From the NCBI GenBank assembly GCA_043780595.1, contig JAYWCL010000130.1, positions 1-64,000 of the forward strand: a stretch of 64,000 bases of DNA, given 5' to 3'. Shown in pieces: positions 10,401 through 16,668 of this stretch. Each line of letters starts with the position of its first letter. Positions within the stretch are counted from its first letter, which is position 1. The notes below the pieces were generated by a model. That model saw nothing but the letters and a program-made list of their open reading frames with translations, was not told where the DNA came from and did no database searches. A program made the position numbers and the translations under genes. The stretch comes from Limnoglobus sp043780595. Lineage in GTDB: Bacteria; Planctomycetota; Planctomycetia; Gemmatales; Gemmataceae.

Positions 10401-12490
10401 CGATCCGCGTCCGCCACGGGCAAGGCTGGACGTCGTTCGATCGCACGGTCGAAAGCATTCACTCGGAACTGACGGTCTTTGTGCCGCTGAACGACCCCGT
10501 GAAAATCTCGATGTTGAAGCTCAGCAACACGAGCGCGAAAGTGAAGCGATTGGAACTCGTGTATTATGCCGAGTGGGTACTCGGCACAACGCGGGAAGCG
10601 ACGCTCGCGCATATCGTCTCGCGGGTCGATTCCGAAACGGGCGCGATGTTCGCGGGGAACCGCTTCCATCCCGATTTCCCGAACCAGATCGCGTTCGCCG
10701 ATTCGGACCTTCGCCCGCGGACCATCACCGGGGATCGCACAGAGTTTCTCGGCCGCAACGGTCGCATGGCTCAACCCGCGTCATTTGGCCGCATCGCACT
10801 TTCCGGCACGGTGGGGGCGGGCCTCGACCCGTGTGCGGCGATTCGTGGCAGCATCACATTGTCGCCCGGTGAAACCCGCACCATCGTGTTCGTGTTGGGC
10901 CAGGGGAACGACCCTGCCGATGCGCGACGAATGGCCCGCGATTACCGTAGCAGTGCCTCCGCAATCGCCGCACTCAAAGCGGTGAAGGAACGTTGGGCGA
11001 CACTGTGCGAGGCGGTGCAAGTCCAGACGCCCGACCCCGCGTTCGACCTGCTCATGAATCGCTGGCTGATCTACCAAACCGTGTCGTGTCGGCTTTGGGG
11101 GCGATCGGCGTTCTCGCAATCGGGAGGTGCGTACGGCTTCCGCGATCAACTCCAGGACGTTTGCGCACTCGTTCACACCAGCCCTGCCGAAGTTCGCACG
11201 CATATTCTGCGGGCGGCACGGCGGCAGTTCGTCGAAGGCGACGTGCAACACTGGTGGCACGAACCAGCGGGCAACGGCGTCCGCACCCGATTCAGCGACG
11301 ACTTTCTCTGGCTGCCCTACACCGTCGCGATCTACGTGGAAGCGACAGGCGACGATACCATTCTGCACGAAGTCGTGCCGTACCTCGAAGCGCCGCTTCT
11401 TACACCCGAACAGCACGAAGTCTACGGGGTTCCCACCGTATCCGATCAGACGGGCACGCTATTCGAACACTGCGAACGGGCGATCGAGCACGGCTGGCGA
11501 CTCGGCACGCACGGCTTGCCGTTGATGGGCACCGGCGACTGGAACGACGGCATGAACACCGTTGGCAGCGAAGGCCGCGGCGAAAGCGTCTGGGTGGCAT
11601 GGTTTCAGTGCGTCGTTCTCGAACAGTTCGCGATACTTGCCGAGCATTTCAGCGATGTCGGCACGGCAGTCCGTAGCCGGGCGAACGCGATGCAACTTCG
11701 CGATGCAGTCGAAACGAATGCGTGGGACGGCGGTTGGTATCGCCGGGCGTACTTCGACGATGGCACGCCGTTAGGGTCGGCCACCAACGACGAATGCCAG
11801 ATCGACTCGCTCGCGCAGTCGTGGGCGGTCATCGCCGGTGGGCAGCACGAACGCGCCGCCCAAGCGATGGACGCCGTCGGAAGACGTCTCGTTAAACCCG
11901 ACGATCGGCTGATCTTGCTGTTCGAGCCGCCGTTCGACACCGGCCCGCTGCGTCCGGGTTACATTCGTGGCTATGTGCCCGGCGTTCGCGAAAACGGCGG
12001 CCAGTACACGCACGCTGCTGCGTGGGTCATCAAGGCACTCGCAGGGCTAGGTCGTGGCGATGCCGCACACGCGGCCTATACGCTCATCAACCCGGTCGAA
12101 ATGCCTGTGGAAGTCTATCGCGGCGAGCCGTACGTGGTGGCCGCCGACGTGTATTCGAAGACGCCACACGTCGGCCGTGCGGGCTGGACGTGGTACACCG
12201 GCTCGTCGTCGTGGATGTATCGCGTCGGCCTGGAAGACCTACTCGGGCTACACCGCGAAGGTACGCGACTGCGATTCGACCCGTGCATTCCCGCCAGTTG
12301 GCCGTCGTTCAAAATGCAATATCGCTACCGATCGACGATGTATCTGATCGAGTGCCTAAATCCAAACGGCGTCCAACGCGGCATCGCAACCGTCAACGTG
12401 GGTGGTATTTCGGCACAAGCCACAATCGATCTGGTCGACGATGGCGGCCGGCACGACGTGAAGATCGTTTTGGGGGCCAATGCTACCTAA
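4466..12490 (+). CDS. ndvB: Cyclic beta-1,2-glucan synthase (GT84-GH94)
   Basis: The 2674-residue membrane protein has the NdvB/ChvB layout. It starts with a helical N-terminal region and two TMs near residues 355-418. A GT84 glycosyltransferase domain follows, with LTLDADTVLPRDT near 578 and RRDHRWIRGDWQL near 725, then more TMs near 780-820 and 905-945. Next is a glycoamylase-like domain (EYGRETGRPWGISESGFALL and YMAHHQGMGF, ~1190-1340). Two carbohydrate-binding/GH94 N-terminal modules precede a GH94 catalytic domain with GTGDWNDGMN at 2355-2364 and GESVW just after. Known enzymes polymerise glucose from UDP-glucose and cyclise it for export to the periplasm in osmoadaptation. The start at 4466 has AGAGGA upstream. 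The length is close to the family norm of ~2800. No separate transporter gene (NdvA) is adjacent. Confidence 0.9.
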   Translation: MPGELVKQSYFYRTIVSLAAEGLTARTRLSRRLLRRLSSNARRISQAHSTLSDLIARGEGVPVEAEWLLDNYYVIDEVVRQIRGHMPQSYYSELPIIPNGPHAGLPRVYPLAAAIIGRGEGSLAERDIRSAVNEYQQMTALRIGELWAVPIMLRLAVIELLRGLVDQMLATVAERKEANYAVATLRRGSRHRLDSRPSDAYAASIWESIREDGTTTERLDEWAGQHLVDPQTICHREFCRQAANQVSIGNAVTTLRILGVIEWKSFFEETSLVEAVLKTDPDGVYLKQDFATRDRCRQAVEVLSRRSRRPELDVAQAAIAAASVEKSNGHVGYYLIGEGRAKFGRVLGERRPIRRRIRLWLRSRPGIVFFGLILALSLLVAAPAWFLFGASSWWAIVSAALAIGFVASEAGVSFTNLVVRKFTSPRVLPKMEFKEGIPAESATFVVVPTMIGKPEQARGLVERLERHYLSNPDSSLTFALLIDFMDAQSETMPHDAACIEALQKSIATVNATYCAAGPSRFYVLHRSRKFNASEGCWMGWERKRGKLDEFNRVLRGQLDTSYILSAEAITALPKVRYVLTLDADTVLPRDTATQMIATLSHPLNRPRLSPDGRRVIGGYAILQPRVSFLYRTGFRSWFARLFAGSAGVDPYSSATSDTYMDLFGRGSFTGKGLYDVDAFHATAGEAFPENAILSHDLIESNYARCALATDIEVFDEFPSKYHVYARRDHRWIRGDWQLLPWLRAKVPSPKADGNRLPNVLPLLERWKVIDNLRRSLVAPASFALLVLAWTVLPSPAWAWMMFALLPWLVPGVLLTISTFLRLRSRATWRALPSKWRFEFTNTFGQALLQIAFLPESARHAVDAIARTLFRLTTSKRRMLEWETAAASEARLGEGLKQFVQTMWPTSVVSIVIAVTIAAIALHNLLLAAPLLALWIASPLIAWFVSRTRVEVETPLSASDEAELRRVARMTWSFFEAYVGEADHWLPPDNFQETPLGLVAHRTSPTNIGLYLLAVVAAHDMELVEPHVVVDRLRKAFDTLDKLERHRGHFYNWYETNTLVTMHPPYVSTVDSGNLLACLIALKHGLIELADTLPNQAAELIALASRAEAMAAIMNFGFLYNTDRELFTIGFNAATGRLDSNHYDLLASEACIASFLAVARGEVPRKHWFHLGRLVTMSAGKIGLVSWGGTMFEYLMPRLLLPTASGVLLDRAQRTAVARQIEYGRETGRPWGISESGFALLDAAQVYQYQSFGVPGLGLKRGLDRDHVIAPYATLMAVDIDTPAAVKNFAALKAVGAEGPFGFYEAVDYSPERASDAGAPKVVRSYMAHHQGMGFVAIVNRLTGGRMRQRFAREPAVKAAELLLDERVPFSAPVIDPDGPNADMSRGETMLPDYPMRRRITTPHTPIPRTHLLSNGRYTTMVTNAGGGYSRCRDLDVTRWHSDATADSEGQFIYIRDRRNGATWSASYHPTDKTPDEYEVTYSIDKAEFRRRDGDIESLMEITVVPDQDVEVRRMTIMNHGSRPRMLDLTSYAEIVLAPHAADNAHPAFGKLFLETEWLRDSSAILCRRRPRSANQQPVFAIHSMACEAPGTYTFETSREGFLGRRRSIGSPQAMDKSVSTLSGTVGAVLDPIVAIRRSLLLKPGERAIVAFTTGVAATREEAIALAERYHTIAAIAHAFELAWAHARIELQGSHWKPDDVHLFQRLAGHLQYATGPLRAASETLIANRLGQSALWAFGISGDLPILLLRMHSAGGLSHLRQLLQAESYWQAKGFPVDLVVLLENAGGYHDELHDDVVNLTRHMGFNERINQPAGIFIRKGFQMTEPERTVLLSAARVVLDDRSGPVAAQADAAVAPRTLPARRIMPIAATRFEEPAPLKNLLYDNGYGGFSNDGRDYVVHPHKIPPMPWSNVIANPRGGFLVTESGSGYVWASNSQSNRLTPWSNDPVLDPPGEAIYVHDEEAGTLWCPTPQPVPTTGPIRVRHGQGWTSFDRTVESIHSELTVFVPLNDPVKISMLKLSNTSAKVKRLELVYYAEWVLGTTREATLAHIVSRVDSETGAMFAGNRFHPDFPNQIAFADSDLRPRTITGDRTEFLGRNGRMAQPASFGRIALSGTVGAGLDPCAAIRGSITLSPGETRTIVFVLGQGNDPADARRMARDYRSSASAIAALKAVKERWATLCEAVQVQTPDPAFDLLMNRWLIYQTVSCRLWGRSAFSQSGGAYGFRDQLQDVCALVHTSPAEVRTHILRAARRQFVEGDVQHWWHEPAGNGVRTRFSDDFLWLPYTVAIYVEATGDDTILHEVVPYLEAPLLTPEQHEVYGVPTVSDQTGTLFEHCERAIEHGWRLGTHGLPLMGTGDWNDGMNTVGSEGRGESVWVAWFQCVVLEQFAILAEHFSDVGTAVRSRANAMQLRDAVETNAWDGGWYRRAYFDDGTPLGSATNDECQIDSLAQSWAVIAGGQHERAAQAMDAVGRRLVKPDDRLILLFEPPFDTGPLRPGYIRGYVPGVRENGGQYTHAAAWVIKALAGLGRGDAAHAAYTLINPVEMPVEVYRGEPYVVAADVYSKTPHVGRAGWTWYTGSSSWMYRVGLEDLLGLHREGTRLRFDPCIPASWPSFKMQYRYRSTMYLIECLNPNGVQRGIATVNVGGISAQATIDLVDDGGRHDVKIVLGANAT

Positions 12491-12572
12491 CGATGCGCAA
12501 TCTGCTTCCGATTTTCTGACGGGATAAAGGTTTGTAAGCGATTCCTCGGCTTTTCGCAAGAGCAACTTGAAT

Positions 12573-12588
12573 TGGCACGCCAAGTGCA
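12573..12588 (+). promoter_or_regulatory. Putative sigma-54 promoter for the 68-residue protein gene
   Basis: TGGCACGCCAAGTGCA has a perfect -24 box and a GTGCA -12 box at the correct spacing, 29 nt before the ATG at 12618. Confidence 0.65.
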
Positions 12589-12617
12589 TATGTTTATTGT
12601 GAAAGTGAGGATCGAAT

Positions 12618-12824
12618 ATGAAAACCGACTATCAAAGCAGCACGAGCTTACTGGAATTGCCACCAGAGCATAACGAATACGATTGCGGAGAAGAATGCTT
12701 TCCCGATGACCGGATCGATCTGCGGCCTTCGGAAGTGGTGCAATCGAAGCTGATCGGTATGTTGCCACGCGGAATGGCGATCCCCGTGAGCGTCTTTCAC
12801 AACTGTCGCGACGTTCGCCGATAA
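12618..12824 (+). CDS. Small acidic protein of unknown function
   Basis: The 68-residue product has two cysteines in an acidic patch (EYDCGEECFPDD, residues ~20-31) and a more basic C-terminus ending NCRDVRR. I do not recognise a family. GTGAGGATCGAAT precedes the ATG and gives a good ribosome binding site. A sigma-54-like promoter and a clear terminator flank it, which supports a real, independently transcribed gene. Confidence 0.65.
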   Translation: MKTDYQSSTSLLELPPEHNEYDCGEECFPDDRIDLRPSEVVQSKLIGMLPRGMAIPVSVFHNCRDVRR

Positions 12825-12860
12825 TGTTCGTTCGCTCTTCCGATTGATGTAGAAAATTCA

Positions 12861-12892
12861 AACAGCCAATGCTCATGCATCGGCTGTTTTTT
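12861..12892 (+). terminator. Rho-independent terminator
   Basis: AACAGCC-A-ATGC pairs with GCAT-C-GGCTGTT (one mismatch, 4-nt loop), followed by a TTTTTT run. It ends the gene at 12618-12824. Confidence 0.8.
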
Positions 12893-12933
12893 CATTTGTG
12901 GATGGATGCAATCTTCGCACAAATCGAGCCGAT

Positions 12934-12949
12934 TGGCACGCAATCTGCT
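12934..12949 (+). promoter_or_regulatory. Putative sigma-54 promoter for the DUF1328/holin-like operon
   Basis: TGGCACGCAATCTGCT has a perfect -24 box and a CTGCT -12 box with exact spacing, 75 nt before the ATG at 13025. Confidence 0.65.
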
Positions 12950-13024
12950 CTACGCAACTCTAACTCAGCTGCCACGATCAATACCTGATCGTGCGACTGC
13001 AAACACTTCAACTTGGGGATTGTC

Positions 13025-13195
13025 ATGCTCCGATACGCAGTCATCTTTCTGGTCGTCGCCCTGATCGCGGCGATGCTCGGCTTCACCACCATCGTCGGAC
13101 CCGCAATGGAAGGGGCCAAGATCTTGTTCTTCGTGTTCCTCGTGCTGTTCGTGGTCAGCCTGATTATGGGCCGACGTACCCGCGACATCGCGTAA
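13025..13195 (+). CDS. DUF1328 (YtjA-like) two-TM membrane protein
   Basis: This 56-residue protein (MLRYAVIFLVVALIAAMLGF) has two hydrophobic helices, the second being AKILFFVFLVLFVVSLIMG, and matches the DUF1328/YtjA family almost end to end. It is an inner-membrane protein of unknown function found with stress genes in many proteobacteria. The ATG at 13025 is preferred over a TTG four codons upstream because CTTGGGGA is well placed and the family starts with MLRW/MLRY. It is first in a three-gene operon. Confidence 0.85.
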   Translation: MLRYAVIFLVVALIAAMLGFTTIVGPAMEGAKILFFVFLVLFVVSLIMGRRTRDIA

Positions 13196-13223
13196 CTTTT
13201 GCACCAAACTGGGAGGATGAACC

Positions 13224-13625
13224 ATGACGCCGACCGCCAATGGAACTGCCGAACGCCATTACGTGAAGTTGATTGCCGATGTTGCGAGTGGCACGCAAGA
13301 ACTCGTCTCGGCACATGCCGTACAGATGGTCGACGAAGTGAAAGGCGAAGCGGATCGCGCCACGTATGTCGTCGGCATCATGTCGGCGGCGGGTACGCTC
13401 ATGGCGATCGGCTTCGTGTTCGTCGTCTTCTCGATTGCACAACTCCTCCAAGATCGACTCGGTTTCACCGAAACCGCAGCCTTGGCCATCACGGGAGTGA
13501 CGACCTTTGCAGTGGGGATTCTGATGCTCGGTATTGCACGCAACCAATTGCTGCTCGTACGTTGGCTTCCTTCTAAATCCCTTCAATCGCTTCAGGAGAG
13601 CTTGTCATGGATCACACGAAGATAA
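13224..13625 (+). CDS. Phage-holin-like (Actinobacterial holin-X family) membrane protein
   Basis: The 133-residue product has an amphipathic N-terminal helix, then two TMs (near residues 50-72 and 85-108). This matches the putative holin-X/phage_holin_3_6 family, which is chromosomal and not evidence of phage. GGGAGGATGAACC precedes the ATG. The C-terminus overlaps the next gene by 19 nt, indicating translational coupling. It is likely an inner-membrane component co-produced with the DUF1328 and DUF883-like proteins. Confidence 0.75.
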   Translation: MTPTANGTAERHYVKLIADVASGTQELVSAHAVQMVDEVKGEADRATYVVGIMSAAGTLMAIGFVFVVFSIAQLLQDRLGFTETAALAITGVTTFAVGILMLGIARNQLLLVRWLPSKSLQSLQESLSWITRR

Positions 13626-14149
13626 GCGAGAACGACCAGCGAATCCTCGCCGCACGTCGATCGCTGACCGAACGAGTCGCGGCCCTCGAAGATCGCGTGA
13701 CCGACACGGTGGAGCAGGCAAAAGGGACAGTCGATCATGCCACGTCTTCACTGCGTGGTACGGTGACCGACGCGACCCAGAGCGTGCGTGGATTGTTCAC
13801 CGGTCCGAACGGCGGTGGTTTCGATCTGCGCCGACAGTTCAGCAATCACCCGTGGCAAGGGATGCTGCTCGCCGTCGGGGCGGGCGTGGCGGGAAGAATG
13901 CTGACTCGTATGACCTCGTCCTCGGTACGCACTGCCGTCGATACGGGAACGACTTCAGTCAATCCCATCTCGGAAATCATTACGAGCGTGCGCCGCGAAC
14001 TGGTCGACCTCGGCGAGAAAGCGATCAATGTCGCTTCGAAGAAGTTGCGCGAGAACATCGAAACGCTCGTTTCGCTGCCTGCGGGCGAGTTGCAATCGCC
14101 AGAACCCGCGAACGGCTACTTCCATCGCAACGGCGCGAAGTCGGTTTAA
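13607..14149 (+). CDS. DUF883/YqjD-like membrane-anchored coiled-coil protein
   Basis: The 180-residue product begins with a charged helix (LTERVAALEDRVTDTVEQAK) rich in heptads. A short hydrophobic segment preceded by HPWQG follows (residues ~85-105), and then another amphipathic helix. This resembles the DUF3618/DUF883 (YqjD/ElaB) type of proteins that tether to the membrane through a glycine-rich C-terminal helix; in E. coli these associate with ribosomes in stationary phase. It overlaps the upstream gene by 19 nt. Its stop codon overlaps that of the convergent regulator gene. No terminator separates the two convergent genes. Confidence 0.65.
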   Translation: MDHTKISENDQRILAARRSLTERVAALEDRVTDTVEQAKGTVDHATSSLRGTVTDATQSVRGLFTGPNGGGFDLRRQFSNHPWQGMLLAVGAGVAGRMLTRMTSSSVRTAVDTGTTSVNPISEIITSVRRELVDLGEKAINVASKKLRENIETLVSLPAGELQSPEPANGYFHRNGAKSV

Positions 14150-15579
14150 TCGTCGCTACTGAAGTCGGCTTTGAAGTCGGCTTTTTCAATCTGATACTGT
14201 TGCAGTTTCTCCGAGATGCTCCGTCGGGAAAGACCGCTGATTTCCGCACAATTCCCGACGTGGCCTCGCGTTTTCCGCATCGCCTCACGTAGATACTTTT
14301 CTTCGATCTTCGCAACCATCTCGGCAATTTGATCGGCGAGTGGCCGTGAAATATCGATTTTGACTTCCGAAGATCGCGTCGCAGTCCCGGCGATATCGGA
14401 CGGCAGGTGTTCCGCACCGACGACACCGTCGCGCACGATCACGCAGGCGCGTTCGATCGCGTTTTCGAGTTGTCGCACATTCCCCGGCCAGGCTGACTTT
14501 AGCAAAATCTCCATTGCATCCGGCCCGATCTCGATGTTCGTATGATTCGGCCGCCGATACTTCTGGAGGAAGTGGCCCACCAATTGTCGGATGTCTTCTG
14601 GCCTTTCCCGCAAGGGCGGCAGTTCGATTTTGATGACGTTCAACCGATAGAAAAGGTCTTCGCGGAACTTCCCTTCCGCCACTAGTTTCTCCAGGGAACG
14701 GTGCGTGGCCGTAATCAGGCGCACGTCGATTTCCACCGGCTCGGTGCCGCCCACTCGCTCGATGCGCCGCTCTTGCAGAATCCGCAAGAGTTTCACTTGC
14801 ATCGACATCGGCACGTCGCCGATTTCATCGAGGAACAGCGTGCCGCCGTTGGCTTGCTCGAAGCGGCCTTTCCGCTGGGCCGCCGCACCGGTGAACGAGC
14901 CTTTCTCGTGGCCGAATAGCTCGCTTTCCAGCAGCGTTTCGCTGAGTGCCGCGCAGTTGACCGAGATCATCGCACCATTGCGGCGACTGCCCGATGCATC
15001 GTGGAGCGCTCGCGCCACCATCTCTTTGCCGGTGCCCGTTTCGCCGACGATTAGCACCGTCGAGTTCGTTTCCGCAACCTGGCCGATCAGGTCGAACACC
15101 GCCAGCATTCGCGGGCTTTTGCTGAGCATATTGCGGAAGGCCCGGCGTTCGCCGATTTCCGCACGCAACGCCGCCACTTCGTCTTGGAGGATGCGTTCGC
15201 GAAGTGCCCGCTGAATCATCAAGATCAGGTGCTGCGTATCGACGGGTTTCGTCAGGAAGTCGTACGCCCCTTGTTGCATAGCCGATACGGCATCTTGGAT
15301 GCTGCCGTGTGCTGTGGTGACGATGACTGTTACGGGGATTTTGCGCGATTGAATTTCGGCAATCAACTGCATACCATCGAGCTTCGGCATGCGCAAGTCG
15401 GTAATCACGACGCTGTACGGGCGTTCGGCGAGCATTTTCAGCGCGGCCACGCCGTTCTCGGCGGCATCGACTTCGATCTTGAGCGAAAGCGCGAGCAGCT
15501 TCTGGAGCATATCGCGGGCGTCTTCGAGGTCTTCGACCACGAGTAGGCGCTGAACGGTCGTATTTGCAGGAACGGCCAT
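14146..15579 (-). CDS. NtrC-family sigma-54 dependent response regulator
   Basis: The 477-residue product has a receiver domain (phospho-acceptor Asp61 in VVITDLRMPKLDG, Lys111). An AAA+ domain follows with GETGTGKE (179-186), ESELFGHEKGSFTGA (218-232) and GGTLFLDEIGD (245-255). A Fis-type helix-turn-helix lies at ~424-465. The sigma-54 contact loop reads GSFTGA instead of the usual GAFTGA. It should bind upstream activator sites and drive open-complex formation at sigma-54 promoters. Several sigma-54-like sites lie within 15 kb, so it is the natural candidate activator of the neighbouring stress genes; this is inference. A REC-histidine kinase gene lies about 1.1 kb away in the opposite orientation. 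Confidence 0.93.
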   Translation of the reverse strand: MAVPANTTVQRLLVVEDLEDARDMLQKLLALSLKIEVDAAENGVAALKMLAERPYSVVITDLRMPKLDGMQLIAEIQSRKIPVTVIVTTAHGSIQDAVSAMQQGAYDFLTKPVDTQHLILMIQRALRERILQDEVAALRAEIGERRAFRNMLSKSPRMLAVFDLIGQVAETNSTVLIVGETGTGKEMVARALHDASGSRRNGAMISVNCAALSETLLESELFGHEKGSFTGAAAQRKGRFEQANGGTLFLDEIGDVPMSMQVKLLRILQERRIERVGGTEPVEIDVRLITATHRSLEKLVAEGKFREDLFYRLNVIKIELPPLRERPEDIRQLVGHFLQKYRRPNHTNIEIGPDAMEILLKSAWPGNVRQLENAIERACVIVRDGVVGAEHLPSDIAGTATRSSEVKIDISRPLADQIAEMVAKIEEKYLREAMRKTRGHVGNCAEISGLSRRSISEKLQQYQIEKADFKADFSSDD

Positions 15580-15670
15580 ATCGCAGTTCGATTCAAAAGG
15601 GGATTATCGTGCAGATATTATATTGCGCGGAACACTGGGTAATGTTCGGGAACCCATTTTCGCCGCTTTC

Positions 15671-16020
15671 AATCGACGTAAGTCCGATTTCGCGAGGCTC
15701 CAAAACCGCTTTTTGGGGTGATTTTGTGTTTTTAGAGACCATAAAAAACACCTTTTCGATCGCAAAGCTACCGATCCTTTTCCGTATCTCACACCCTTGT
15801 CGGGGGTTACGCCAAGTACCATCGATTCGGCACTCGGCGCAAGTACCGACCGTTTCGAGACCGAATGCGACCAAAAATCGACCGAATGCGACCAAAAATC
15901 GACCGAATGCGACAATTCTATGTCATTTCGAGACACTTTTGCGTCACTTCGCGCACGTTGCCAATTCCGACTTACGTCCCATCGCGATTCGCACGCTTGA
16001 CCGATTGCAATCGCGTGGGT
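15671..16020 (+). repeat. ~350-bp dispersed intergenic element, copy 1
   Basis: This is one of three related non-coding elements. It opens AATCGACGTAAGTCCGATTT and continues with GGCTCCAAAACCGCTTTTTGG, which is shared with the other copies. Inside are tandem 21-nt units (CCAAAAATCGACCGAATGCGA) and CTATGTCATTT. Its right end has CCGACTTACGTC at 15968-15978, the inverted repeat of the left end, and homology fades after CGTGGGT near 16020. Stop codons and lack of a conserved frame argue against coding. It fills most of the 543-nt gap between the sigma-54 activator and the gene at 16123. Confidence 0.75.
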
Positions 16021-16057
16021 TCGCATGAATTCCCAATTCCGATGGGAATCGCGAGAT

Positions 16058-16073
16058 TGGCATGACAACTGCA
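16058..16073 (+). promoter_or_regulatory. Putative sigma-54 promoter for the DUF883-like gene
   Basis: TGGCATGACAACTGCA has exact GG-N10-GC spacing and lies 49 nt before the ATG at 16123, just downstream of the ~350-bp element copy 1. Confidence 0.65.
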
Positions 16074-16122
16074 CTAACAGACATCTGTTGTTGTCACCCG
16101 TTTCACCGACAGGAGTTTTCCG

Positions 16123-16515
16123 ATGGCGGATAAGATGTACGATGGTATGAAGAACGCAGCCGATAACGCAGCCGACAAAGCGAAGTCGGTCGTCGATACC
16201 TTGGCAAACAAAGCCGATGGTGCCAAAGACGCGGCCAAGGGCCTCGTCGAGAAGGTTCAAGAGCGAGCCAAGAGCGTGACCGACTCCGTGGTGAATACCG
16301 CCGAGAAGGCCACAGAAAAAACCGGTGAGTGGATTGGCGATGCCGCTGAGACTGTGGAAAATGCTGTCTCCGATGGCTACCAGAGCGCCGAACACGAGAT
16401 CGAGCAGTTCGGCAAAGATGTCACCAACATCGTTCGCAAGTACCCGCTGACCTCCGTGGCCATCGGCCTCGGCCTTGGGATGTTGCTCGGACGCGCGACC
16501 AATTCCCGCGCGTAA
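16123..16515 (+). CDS. DUF883-like helical protein with glycine-zipper membrane anchor
   Basis: The 130-residue product is an Ala/Lys/Asp-rich helix with repeating 11-residue-like patterns reminiscent of LEA proteins (NAADNAADKAKSVVDTLANK). It ends in YPLTSVAIGLGLGMLLGRA, the hydrophobic glycine-rich tail of DUF883/YqjD proteins. It is expected to be anchored in the inner membrane by its C-terminus. CAGGAGTTTTCCG before the ATG is a strong ribosome binding site. A sigma-54-like promoter precedes and a strong terminator follows, so it is monocistronic. A stress role is inferred. Confidence 0.75.
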   Translation: MADKMYDGMKNAADNAADKAKSVVDTLANKADGAKDAAKGLVEKVQERAKSVTDSVVNTAEKATEKTGEWIGDAAETVENAVSDGYQSAEHEIEQFGKDVTNIVRKYPLTSVAIGLGLGMLLGRATNSRA

Positions 16516-16539
16516 TATCGACGATGGCCGACACCCCCC

Positions 16540-16574
16540 AAATACCCGGAGTCGGCACTCCGGGTATTTGTTTT
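16540..16574 (+). terminator. Rho-independent terminator
   Basis: A perfect 13-bp stem (AAATACCCGGAGT with ACTCCGGGTATTT) around CGGC is followed by GTTTT. It separates the DUF883-like gene from the kinase gene. Confidence 0.9.
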
Positions 16575-16668
16575 CTTACTCTCAGGTTACTGTCCATATC
16601 ATACGCCCATGTTACGTTTGAGCCTCGTCCCGCGCCGGACGATTTTGGCGGAGTGGAGCGATTGCAAA

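Noticed and set aside
13224..13625. Prophage signal from the holin-like gene
   Set aside because: The holin-X family is widely chromosomal, and no other phage gene is near.
15604..16395. 263-residue minus-strand frame across element copy 1 and the DUF883-like gene
   Set aside because: It is antisense to a real gene and to the non-coding element; repeated peptide patterns come from the 21-nt repeats.
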